Shown in pieces: positions 55,605-64,000 of a stretch of 64,000 nt of DNA. The DNA comes from Adiantum capillus-veneris (taxonomy: Eukaryota > Streptophyta > Polypodiopsida > Polypodiales > Pteridaceae), in contig CM043950.1 in assembly GCA_014529385.2 (NCBI GenBank), positions 68,440,935-68,504,934 of the forward strand, in the 5' to 3' direction. The stretch's first letter is position 1; each line of letters starts with the position of its first letter. The notes below the pieces were generated by a model. It was not told the origin of the DNA. It saw only the letters and a program-made list of their open reading frames with translations, and made no database searches. A program made the position numbers and the translations under genes.

Positions 55605-57177
55605 TCATATGGTGCAAAGTAAATGAGACTCCTCGCCAGTGCCCCAACATCCAGTCTTGCATCGTAGAGAATGGGAGCTCAGACAAATGGAGGGAATGTT
55701 GCATATTTCACTCAAGGGGATGGACTCAAGGATGTAGGTATGGGTTTCGTTACCTTGCTCGGAGAATAATAGAGATTTGTAGTTTGGGGCACCATGTGTG
55801 GTGTAAAGGTTGAAACAAGAACCTCTTGATTTATCCCAAGCCGTGATACATTGGAATTGTAAGAAGGCCTCATTAACTTGGGAGTCAATCGACGCATCCT
55901 TGACCAAGTGACATGCATCCCATCTTCCAAACCATTTCTTGATGTCAAGAATCCACCCCAAACTTAGTATCTTACTCTTGCATGTCTTTTGGACCTTTTG
56001 GCTTGCTTCATATGTGAATCTAGGAAGTCGATACAAAGGGCTACATTGTGTCTTAAGCATGTACTCCACAACCCTTTGCATGCCCAAGCCCTCAATGGGA
56101 AGCAGTCCAGACTCAAGAAGTGAGAGCATGTAGAGTGTTTGTGTCTTGCCTTGGAGAAAGTTGGTGAGAAAATTGTCAAACTCTTTCCAAGTATACTTTT
56201 TGATGCTACCAACCCACACCTCCACTCCATAAAGAAGCACTGGTGTCCCCAACATGTCAAAGAGGTACTTTTTGAGAGCCCAACACTTGATCTCTCCAGC
56301 ATTGCACATGTTCTCAAATGCATAATAAGCCCTCTTTCTGGCTTCCAACCAACACATTGCGCAATCCTTCCATTTATGATTGGATGGAGACTCAATGCCA
56401 AAGTACTTGAAGCTATCTGCCACTTTAAGTTGCTCATTGTTGTATACAATGCATGGATTTTTGTCATTGAGGGTCTTTACAAGCATAACCTTGGTTTTGG
56501 ATCCATTCACGATCCGCTTGCTATGTAGGCAAAAGCGTTCCAAGACGCTTTTGTTCATCTCCTAAAGTATGTACCAAGAGAACTACATCATCGGCATAAA
56601 GCAAAAGCATGATCACCGCATTTCCGATCTTAACCTCTTCTATGCCTTCTTGCTGCATAAAATCAAGAACCGTGCATTCCAATTCATCAAAGTAGCCCAA
56701 AGAGGGTTGGGGAAGTGGACATCCTTGTTTGACACCAATGGTACTTGCAAAAAAAATTCCATCTCCCATACGTAGTCGGCATATCACTTTTTGGTAGATG
56801 TGAAAGACTGCGTGTATAAATTCTCTCGGCACTTGAAGGCTTTGCATACGTCTCCAAAGATTTACTCGCAATACCATGTCAAGAGATTTCTTGAAATCCA
56901 CAAAGCAACAATACAACTTTTTTCCTTTCAATCGAGACGCTTCCATAAGAACTCGAAGAGTGACAAGGTGATCAATAGTGCTATGATGCTTTCAAAAACC
57001 TGCTTGGCCAAGCGCACGTTTATCATTCTTTTCAGCCCATTCACTTATGTTCATCTCCATTATACATCCAAAAAAAATTTCCAACCAAGACCCAACCATT
57101 ATAGTGCCAAGAGTCGAGAAGTCCCAAATATATGTGCCCTTGAAATCTATGGACCCGATTAGTTGGGTACTTTTCAC
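55605..57177 (-). mobile_element. LINE ORF2 fragment: reverse transcriptase and C-terminal region
   Basis: Minus strand. It starts in the pre-RT region with EIFFGCIMEMNISEWAEKND and KRALGQAGF. RT follows at 56946-56521: CCFVDFKKSLDMVLRVNLW, STIGVKQGCPLPQPSLG and LLYADDVVLLV with the catalytic ADD. After a frameshift near 56560 the frame from 56558 to 55605 (317 codons) continues with RIVNGSKTKVMLVKTLND, FKYFGIESPSNHKWKD and a long C-terminal region with Cys/His residues. The FADD, 'GVKQGCPL' and 'K' motifs are all present, so decay is moderate. The 5' part is missing and the element ends at about 57180. Confidence 0.8.
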
Positions 57178-57533
57178 AAGATTATTAGTTAGTTAAGTAT
57201 AAGTCTCATATCACACCTATAATTTATGAATGGCAACCATGGCTCTTAAACGTGGAAAAAAAGGCGTTGTTTATAGATCTTAAGTATGTCAATGAGATTT
57301 TATCTTTGTGATATAGAAATTAGCTTTCATTAAAATCCCTTAATTTATCAACGTGACATGTGTGGAGTATGACCTGATAAGCACGATCACGATGGATAGA
57401 GGACTTCCTCTCTTTTGTTGCTCGTATCTCTACCTTGTGGAAACGGAGTAGGATATCGTCAACGGAACTTGAGAATAAAGGAAGGCCATCTATCAAGTCG
57501 CCCCAATCTTCTCAGGCTTGGGGACCTCACAAT

Positions 57534-57545
57534 TGGTATCAGAGC
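57534..57545 (+). promoter_or_regulatory. Primer binding site (initiator tRNA-Met type)
   Basis: TGGTATCAGAGC, the standard plant PBS complementary to the 3' end of initiator tRNA-Met. It follows a CACA LTR end by two bases. Confidence 0.85.
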
Positions 57546-57767
57546 TTTAGGTTAAAAGTCTTTATTAGTTACCTCGAGTGTGTATGGTGTTCTTTTCCCA
57601 TTATCTAACTCATGGAGATATTACATTATGTCAATTGATGTATATCATGGTTATGGTAGAAACCTCTATTATGTTTTCTCATGAAGATATCTTTTGTAGA
57701 CCCTATATGACATTTTGATGACTTTATGAATAAAAGATTGATTTTTTTTTCTTCAAAAAATTTGTAT

Positions 57768-58040
57768 GATTGAGTCATGTAAATGATTTTGGTGGATTGG
57801 ATAAGCTATGACTGGTTAAGTCATGTGATTGAGATAATCATGATTGTTTAAGTCATGTAATTGAGTTTTGATAAATTGGATAAGTCATGACTGGTTAAGT
57901 CATGTGACTGAGTTTTGATGGACTGGATAATTCAAGATTGGGTAAGTCATGTGATTGAGTTTTAATGAATCGGATAAGTAATGATTGGTTAACTCATAAG
58001 ATTGAGGTTTTAGTGGACTGGATAAGTCTAAATTTTGATT
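57768..58040 (+). repeat. Minisatellite, about 50-55 bp unit
   Basis: About five imperfect copies containing GACTGGTTAAGTCATGTGATTGAG and TTTTGATGGATTGGATAAG-like words, in the leader between PBS and Gag. Confidence 0.75.
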
Positions 58041-58056
58041 TGAGTTATTATAAACA

Positions 58057-58725
58057 TTGATGTACATTCAGGGGAATCCTCAAATCACTTCCACGCTGGA
58101 AAACCCTCAGAACGATGCTATTTACACAAAAATTCAAGAAAAGAAATTGTTGCTCAAACAAATGCAACCACCTTCTTTTAAAGAAGATGGTGTTGATATT
58201 GAGAAAGATGCAAAAGTATGGATTGAAGCTATGGATGATTACTTCTCTACTGCAAGGAACACACTTGAAAATCAAGCAATGCTAGTGATGTTTTGTCTTT
58301 CATGGGAAGCAAGATTATGGTGGAAACAACATTGTCGTGACATGGAAGTGTTGGAGAACTCTCAGAGCTGGTGGGAAATCAAACAAGCAGTGAAGGAAAG
58401 ATACTTACCCCCTACCCATGAAGCAATGAAGGTGAATGAGTTCTTTAGTTTGAAACAATACAGCGTATCATTGGAAGAGTACTACTCAAAGTTTGTAAGG
58501 CTTAGACGTTACGCACCGTCAATGACCATAGAGAAGCAGGTAGCTCGCTTTTGTTAAGGTTTAAGAGAACCAATCAATTTACGATTAGAAGCTTTAAAAC
58601 CTACCACTATACAAGATGATTTACTACGAGCTAAAACTTTGATGAAGGAACAAGGGATTACAAGAAGAATTGAACAGAATCAAAGCTTCAGAGATACACA
58701 ACCACAAAGAGCTTACTACTAATGT
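58057..58725 (+). pseudogene. Gag of the 57-60 kb gypsy element
   Basis: 167 open codons, then a TAA (58555) where CAA is expected, and the same frame continues (GLREPINLRLEALKPTTIQD) to a stop near 58722. Gag motifs are AKVWIEAMDDYFSTARN, EARLWWKQHCRDME and FFSLKQYSVSLEEYYSKF. Just downstream, frames carry a damaged zinc knuckle (CGELGHYWNTCP, about 58765-58800). A start in the frame is at 58057. Confidence 0.75.
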
Positions 58726-58929
58726 GCAAGATGATCTATGCTTGAATGTTCAATGCTTTGATGTGGAGAGTTGGGACATTATTGGAACACTTGTCCACGA
58801 CTGACTAATGGAGCAGCAGTAGCAAGTGAAGCAAACTAAGGATACCACCCTTTTGAATATAATGATGGTTGAGATAGTAATTAGAGTAGGAGTATCCTCA
58901 CTTTTTCTTGAAATGAGGATATCTTAAAT

Positions 58930-59627
58930 CCCTAAGTTAGGAAGATTGTAATGTACCCAATATTTTTCAATAAAAGTATTTTATTTACTTTGCAAATATT
59001 TAAGGTTCTTATTTTATTAAGTCATAAAGCGTTCAAACGAAATGATCGGATCAGAAATCAGACTCTAGAACTATTAATTATGGCCTTTATTCACCTAGAA
59101 AGTATAGGTTCATATGGGAAACTTAAGCCTCAAGTCTGTTTCTAAAGATAAGAGTTGACCCTTAAGATAGAAGGAGTATTTTAAAAAGAGGAGTATTTTT
59201 AGGAAAGAGGAAGTATGTTTAGAGAAGTGAAAGCCTCTTTTCTTGGAAGACAAGCTTTTTCTAAAATAAGAGGCTCAAAATCACGCATAGGGATTTGTGT
59301 CCTCAATTTTTTTTTTAAAAGAGTTGCGAACATACGCTAACTTATCTTTTTACTTTTTGATATTCTTAGCTTATGCTTTTGGCTCTTGAGAGCCTATATA
59401 AAGACCCCTCTTTTCTCACTTTCAAGACACACACACAAAAGTTCTTAGAAGCGGAAGCTCTCTTGCCATAATGCTGGAGTTACCCTCTCTCCCTCAACCT
59501 CTCACCCTCACCAATCTCCATCTCTACCATCGCCATGTTTCCCTTCGAATTCTTGAGATCTCTTTCTCTCTTTTCCTTTTCTCTACCTCTATACGATGGT
59601 CCCAAAGCGGGTGACTCAAAGCTCCAA
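58930..59627 (+). other. Insert or rearranged segment between Gag and integrase, LTR-like
   Basis: AT-rich sequence starting near TGTAATGTACCC (58949). It contains a TATATAAAG box at 59395 and TC-rich sequence after it, up to about 59530. The promoter-like layout resembles an LTR, perhaps a solo LTR of another element, but no partner copy is present in the window. Confidence 0.35.
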
Positions 59628-60278
59628 AGCGTGGGCATCCTCCTATCATTAAATCTTTGGCTAAGGCCTGCAAAGGTAAAATGGGAGAGTGGCCTAGGTT
59701 ATTGCCTTATGCTTTATGGGCTGATCGTACAACTCATAACTCAATTATTGGTGCCTTTTGAGTTGATGTATGGTCAGAAACCTATAATGCCAATTGAGGA
59801 CGTAATACCCACATGGAATGTATTACCTTGGGAAGATGGAATGAGTAGGTAAGGCCTTCTTGCTTTGCACATACAACAGTTAGAAAGAAGGCCCCAAGAT
59901 ATTGAGATTGCAGTAGCACAATTGAAAGATGCAAGGTTAAAGAATAAGGACAGATTTGATAAGAGGCACAGGCTTAGACCTAAAGCTATTGAGTAAGGTG
60001 ATTGGGTGTTGGTGTATGACATTAGTCTTAAAAAACAACATTCAACAATAAGAAATCTTTCAAAGAGATGGTTTGGTCCTTATGTGGTTCAGCATGTACA
60101 TGGGAATGCAACTTATACCTTGCATGAGTTAGACGGGACAAAAATGAAGATTCCCATCGTAGGGAAAAGAATCAAGTTATTCAAAAGAAGAGGTGATACA
60201 CATCCCTTTGATTCACAGGAAAGTCAGTATGAACGCTCTGATGAAAATGTTATGGATGTGGATGATACGAGACAATGA
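59628..60278 (+). pseudogene. Integrase C-terminal part of the 57-60 kb gypsy element
   Basis: In one frame IKSLAKACKGKMGEWPRLLP and ALWADRTTHNSIIGA are read. After a frameshift near 59755 come PFELMYGQKPIMPIED and LPWEDGMSR. A TAA at 59994 interrupts DRFDKRHRLRPKAIE and DWVLVYDISL. The open frame 60006-60278 holds KRWFGPYVVQHVHGNATYTL and HELDGTKMK. These are the closing blocks of gypsy integrases. The DDE core is missing, so no activity is possible. Confidence 0.75.
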
Positions 60279-60389
60279 CGCGTTAGATTTTGTTGCAAGC
60301 GATGATGAGATCGACATGTATGTGGACTTAAATGAAGACTGAACCTGCTGCAAAAAGATATGTGTGGCACATGCCGGAGGATGTGCAGG

Positions 60390-60663
60390 CTTAGAGGGGG
60401 TGGATGTCATGCCGTGCCACGTGCATAATGTGAAAATAAAAATATCTACCTCACTCTTAATGTTTTTGACGTGTGGGACCAAATGCTACAATGTACATAG
60501 TGTGATATATGCAAAAATGGATACCATAGTTGCAGGCGTGTACATACCTTGTCGAGCAGGCGAGGCCAGGGATGTGGAACTATTTCATGTTTTACCACAT
60601 TAAAGCATGCCTAATTTTCTTTAGAAATGCACAAATGTCAAGTGTTTTGAAGTGGCACACTCG
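60390..60663 (+). repeat. Polypurine tract and probable 3' LTR start, cut by CACTA
   Basis: TTAGAGGGGGTGGA (60391-60404) is a purine tract, followed by TGTCATGCCGTGCCACG, a plausible LTR start at about 60405. The sequence runs to the CACTA end at 60664 without a clear LTR terminus, so the LTR is probably interrupted there. Confidence 0.45.
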
Positions 60664-60689
60664 CACTACAAGAGGTTGTGTGCTCTTGT

Positions 60690-60930
60690 GACGCTGTTAG
60701 CGACGGAAATACACTGGTTTTTATAACCCCCGGCGTCGCTAAAACCGTCGCTAATAGCGTCGCTACGAGAGCGTCGCTATATGCGTCGCTAGATGCGTCG
60801 CTATATAGAGACACTCATAGCGACGCTCATAGCGACGTTTACACAGAAGTCTATAGCGACGCTCATAGTGACGCTCATAGCGACGCTACAGAGCCATAAA
60901 TAGCGACGATTATAGCGACGCTCGAGAGAA
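60690..60930. repeat. Subterminal repeat array of the CACTA element
   Basis: About six copies of GCGTCGCTA (60731-60805) face about seven copies of TAGCGACGC/TAGCGACG (60815-60925), so the array can form a long imperfect hairpin centred near 60806. Short GC-rich subterminal repeats of this kind bind the TNPA-like protein in CACTA elements (known for the family). Confidence 0.85.
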
Positions 60931-60934
60931 ATTT

Positions 60935-61440
60935 TTTTTGGTGACAGGGCATTGAATGCCCTGCCACCCATCAAGCATATTGTACTTGATTCACTTTTTA
61001 AAAAAAGTGCAAGGGTAGATAATAGACCCAAAATAGTCACCCACAAGACGCATTGTTTGCAAAATTGACAAGCGTAAAATTGACAATTGTACACATCATA
61101 GGCAAAATGAATTGATTGGAAAATTTAATAATGTCAATTGTACAACATCATAGGCATAAAGAATTGATTGGCAAAATGAACTGCGGTGACAAATGTAATA
61201 ATATACATGGTTCAAAAAGACGTATAAAATCCGTCTCATGATACATAAGCTATGAGAAACCCTAAACTAATGCTATCTAGCTACGGCTAAACTGACGTCG
61301 TCTAGTCAGACGTCTCATCGCGTCCAAGCGGCGTATCTGTCGGATTCTGCAAAAAACGACAATAAGACAGCTTTCAGTAAGTATAAACATATAACGACAT
61401 TTATAAAACAATACAAAAAATAGAAAAGAGTAAACCCTAA
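60935..61440 (-). other. CACTA 3' non-coding region
   Basis: About 500 bases between the subterminal repeats and the last exon. It contains a T-run (60931-60938), a short inverted repeat GGGCATTGAATGCCC (60947-60961) and a duplicated ACAATTGTACA(A)CATCATAGGCA segment (61082-61155). Confidence 0.5.
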
Positions 61441-61447
61441 TACTAAC

Positions 61448-62612
61448 CATGCCGCCGCGAGAACTGAGAATGTCCATCAGGGCGTTTAAGCCCTTCCTGC
61501 CTGCGTACTCGCGCTCGTACGTGTGGGATCACGTCCTGTCATCGACCACTGTCAAAACATACAAAGATTTCATTATGTTAGAATTAAAAAACTCAAAAAC
61601 CCTAAACTATCGAACATAAAGAGCAATGCAAAAACACTTACAAAATCGGCCTCAAATGATGCCCATCCACCGCTCCCCAAGTGGTGCGAGCTCCCTGCCT
61701 CTACTCGCGCTCTGGCTACATCCTTTTGTTGCTTCCACTTGTCAGGATTCTCGCGCGCTGCTTTCTTCGCATTCTTCCAATCTTCTTTGGCCAGCCAATC
61801 TGGCCTGTTCCACCCATGCTTGATTGCTTTTTGCACTTCGGAACGCTTGTGTTTGCAGTATTCGCGCATTCGAATCTTCATCAGGTCTTCATTGAAGCGC
61901 TGATCCCGTGTTGGAACGAGAAACTCATCATGAAGTATGCTGATGACTCTGTTTTTTAAATCACTTGGTACTTCACTCCATTTGTTTAGTATGTAGTGTC
62001 TAAACAGCTGAGAGCAAAGACCACGCATGCGCGAGATCACCTTCTTGCCGTCATCATCCATGATGATGCCGCCGCTGAAGTCAACGGAGTAAGGCAAGCC
62101 CTCTGGCCGGTGACGCGTGAACCTGGGTGTCCCGACAGGGGTCTCTAGCGGCGTGTCGATGGGGGTACGGACGTCACGTGTCTCCACCGGCGTCTGGGCC
62201 CCGAAGCGAGGAGTGTCGAGTGGGGTGGCTCCTGGCGGAGTAGGTAGAGGTGTGTAGCTGCTAGGAACAGTCAGCCACGCAAAACCTGGCGTAGATGGCG
62301 ATGCTGTGGCTGGTGTGGGGGCGGGCAAAGAAGGGGAGGGTAAAGAGCCTCGTCGAACACGAGGCGGTGTGGAGGCATCGGCGGCGGAATCCCCACAACA
62401 ACCGCCACCGCCACCAGTAGAGCGCCGGTGTCTAGATGAGTGTGAAGATCGTCTCGTCGACGCCGAAGCTTCGGAGCGCGTCGAATGCTCCGAAAGAGAG
62501 GGAGATGCGGATGGAGTAGGAACGTGCGATGATGCGCCAGAGCGATGACGCTCCACGTACCACTGTCTCTCCTGCGGTGACAAAGAAGAAAGAAACTCCT
62601 CATCATCCATAC
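61448..62612 (-). CDS. Transposase_24-like (Ptta/En/Spm) protein of the CACTA element
   Basis: Minus strand. The coding start I choose is the Met at 62610 (MDDEEFLSSLSPQERQWYVE), just after an acceptor-like TTTAATGCAG. Upstream frame sequence looks intronic. The N-terminal half (to about 62090) is rich in Ser, Pro, Thr and Arg with repeated TPLETP/TPIDTP motifs. The C-terminal half has KKVISRMRGLCSQLFRHYIL, VPSDLKNRVISILHDEF and KRSEVQKAIKHGWNRPDW, the helical pattern of Transposase_24. The exon ends at a GTAAGT donor (61641-61636) right after WASFEADF. A further exon is suggested at about 61548-61448 with TTTTGACAG as acceptor, and in phase 0 it gives about 20 codons to a stop. It is the accessory protein of the element (TNPA-type role, inferred). 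Confidence 0.75.
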
Positions 62613-62882
62613 CTGCATTAAACACACGAATATTTAAACTTAATATTGAATGAATAGAGTAGACAATGACGCAAAGACCATTAAATACAATGACGTAATG
62701 ACGCATATAAATACAATGACTCAATGAATTGAGTGAAAGAAGAGACAAGTCGAAAACTCAGAATTTTCAATCAAAAGATGTGAGCGCGAGTAGAAAAGAG
62801 TGTTATACACCTTGGAAGGTACTTAGAGAGCCAGAGCTTTTACAACACGGAGCAAAATTGTTCAAATACAATATTTGTGGCT

Positions 62883-63191
62883 TTAAGAGATCTCTCTCTC
62901 ATCCTCGCATAACTCAGCATAACTTCCTATATCTATATAGAGCTCTCCGTTTAAACACATATCCTCTGTTTCATTTTGTAGCTCCTCTGCATGCACCCCA
63001 TATAGAGTAGTAGCATCTTGATGCTCGTCTGGCACCACCGCAGCGGCTTCTGATAGAGCATCTTCTCTGATCTCCTCCATTGATATCGTTGTGATTGGCA
63101 CATGGTAGCCTTCATACGTCCTTGCACTACGAGGGGCTACCTCTATGACGTACCACCAGTTTGATGTAGACTTTGTAGGATGAAATATTAC
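62883..63191 (-). CDS. CACTA transposase, last exon
   Basis: Minus strand. An acceptor-like CTCTGGCAG precedes the exon. The protein continues the DUF4216-like strand: VIFHPTKSTSNWWYVIEVAP, then an acidic tail to the TAA at 62883. The join to the previous exon (…PEHCEQ | V…) keeps the conserved Q-V-F-x-x-P context of the domain. Confidence 0.75.
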   Translation of the reverse strand, partial: VIFHPTKSTSNWWYVIEVAPRSARTYEGYHVPITTISMEEIREDALSEAAAVVPDEHQDATTLYGVHAEELQNETEDMCLNGELYIDIGSYAELCEDEREIS

Positions 63192-63272
63192 CTGCCAGAG
63201 CCACATAACTTATATGAGAGCTTTCAAGCACATAACTTGTAAAAGGGGGATGTTAACTATTTACATACTTAC

Positions 63273-63635
63273 TTGTTCACAATGCTCGGGTAGTACAAAA
63301 GTGTCTCTTAGGTCAGTCCATTTCTTAGTAGAATCCACCTCAAGAAAACCAGACTCTCCTCTACGCACAGTAGCGTTGCGACCCTCCATGATTATCTTGA
63401 ACCATTGCACGTCGAACAAGTCGACAAAAAATCCTCTGTAATCGATCCTCAAAATCTCTTGTAGCGTTCCGAAGTAAGTGAGTTCCGCCACCACAAGATC
63501 TGCATCAAAGGAACGTCGTCGACTAGACTGTTCAAATTTTGCCATGATTCCACAATCTTGAGTAAAATGCTTTTTGTCGATCCGTTCCACCCTAAAATGT
63601 CGACCTTTACACCATGCTGCTGTGTATGACTTATA
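63273..63635 (-). CDS. CACTA transposase, DUF4216-like exon
   Basis: Minus strand, between an acceptor-like TTGTAG (63636-63641) and a GTAAGT donor (63272-63267). Motifs are YKSYTAAWCKGRHFRVERID, then TQDCGIMAKF, VVAELTYFGTLQEILRIDYR and VDLFDVQWFK, which follow the DUF4216 order in CACTA transposases. No stop interrupts the exon. Confidence 0.75.
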
Positions 63636-63715
63636 CTACAACGAACAAAGATTATGAGTGGCCGTTCAAACGTTTAGAAATAAAGTCACTAGCTAGTCGT
63701 ACATTGCAAACTTAC

Positions 63716-64000
63716 CTTGGTCGCGCAACCCCGAGAGTACTCCCACTCTTCCTGAGTCACTTCGTCACCGCATTGTTGTGCGCTTTTCAATTGGTTGTGC
63801 AACCATCTTAAGCTCATGAATGTTGGTAGGCTCTCTAGAACCGTTGGATAGTGCATCGGTGGTCGTCTTCCCCGTCTCCACTCGATTCGTGCCCTTTGTC
63901 GCTCTTGCTTTGCATCCTCATATTGTGAAATCCACTTTTGCATCACTGGATTGTGAAGCATGCAAAATTGGTTGATTTTAGCCTCTAGATCTTCCGTCAT
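63716..64000 (-). CDS. CACTA transposase, internal exon (partial, runs off the edge)
   Basis: Minus strand, open to the right edge. It contains INQFCMLHNPVMQKWISQYE, then MSLRWLHNQLKSAQQCGDEV, matching the region between DUF4218 and DUF4216 of CACTA transposases. It ends at ATK followed by a GTAAGT donor (63715-63710). The DDE catalytic part (transposase family tnp2) would lie outside the window. Confidence 0.75.

Larger units (their letters stand above)
57185..60660 (+). mobile_element. Decayed Ty3/gypsy element with initiator tRNA-Met primer site
   Basis: Ordered plus-strand landmarks: a probable 5' LTR ending at about 57531, a PBS at 57534, Gag (58057-58725), a region of foreign or rearranged sequence (58930-59627), the integrase end (59628-60278), a purine tract and a probable 3' LTR start (about 60407). 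Protease, RT, RNase H and most of the integrase are missing. The 5' and 3' LTR sequences are not clearly similar, so boundaries are tentative. Confidence 0.6.
60664..64000 (-). mobile_element. CACTA (En/Spm) DNA transposon, one end; continues past right edge
   Basis: The terminal CACTACAAGA starts at 60664, the canonical CACTA TIR. Dense GCGTCGCTA / TAGCGACGC subterminal repeats follow to 60930. All coding exons to the right are on the minus strand and belong to CACTA-type genes: DUF4218/DUF4216-like transposase exons and a Transposase_24 (Ptta/En/Spm)-like ORF. The three bases before the TIR (TCG) would be one side of the 3-bp target duplication. The other end is outside the window. Confidence 0.85.

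Noticed and set aside
1-64000. CRISPR arrays, bacterial operons, phage or plasmid functions
   Set aside because: No spaced direct repeats of CRISPR type and no prokaryotic gene layout. All repeats are microsatellites, minisatellites, LTRs or transposon ends.

Overview
The window looks like a repeat-packed stretch of nuclear DNA from a land plant. The coding families (Tat-type Ty3/gypsy with two RNase H domains, Copia gag, a CACTA transposase with plant DUF4216-like exons, a MULE-like transposase, plant-type LINEs), the GT-AG introns and the long non-coding intervals all fit this. I favour a non-seed vascular plant with a large genome, such as a fern, but the sequence does not fix the species. 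No rRNA, tRNA, CRISPR array or bacterial-style operon was seen, and no clearly intact host gene. The only host-like genes are a broken FCP1/HAD-phosphatase-like gene and a broken coiled-coil/RING-like gene in the first 6 kb.

Layout. 1-5.8 kb: a G tract, the FCP1-like pseudogene (minus), a GGTAGCTACC-rich repeat block and minus-strand exon-like ORFs. 5.9-10.5 kb: LINE debris in both orientations, with the front half of a LINE (ORF1 plus the start of the endonuclease) on the minus strand facing a back half (endonuclease end plus reverse transcriptase) on the plus strand, followed by a second ORF1 copy. 10,533-51,867: a nested retrotransposon block bounded by two LTRs that I pair with each other (914 and 775 bp), with a PBS after the first, a purine tract before the second, and near-matching 5-bp flanks (TCCAA/TCTAA). 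Inside it lie an 11.5-kb Tat-type gypsy element with roughly 3-kb repeats (12,283-~23,827), a frameshifted minus-strand MULE-like transposase gene (23,826-26,765), an internally deleted Copia element (28.3-30.2 kb), a decayed gypsy pol (30.2-35.5 kb) and a 9.6-kb minus-strand gypsy element with its own LTRs (38,706-48,349). The last of these splits a long plus-strand ORF of the host element.

51.9-64 kb: a diverged tandem duplication of about 1 kb, a GA/poly-G tract, LINE ORF1 and ORF2 pieces (minus), a decayed gypsy element primed by initiator tRNA-Met (57.5-60.6 kb), and the terminal part of a CACTA transposon (60,664 to the right edge). The CACTA end has a TIR, subterminal repeats and spliced transposase exons that look open.

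Most interesting points. (1) The decayed gypsy pol at 31-35.5 kb has a retropepsin-like DTGA domain downstream of the integrase, in the same reading frame, followed by a Trp/Lys repeat tail. I found no protease in the usual place before the RT. (2) Two different gypsy elements each carry a long coiled-coil-rich ORF after the integrase. (3) Premature stops in the elements are overwhelmingly one C-to-T (or G-to-A) step from CAG, CAA, CGA or TGG, the pattern expected from deamination of methylated cytosine. (4) A nesting order can be read directly: the 38.7-48.3 kb element inserted into the ORF that now reads 37.8-38.7 kb and 48.35-51 kb.
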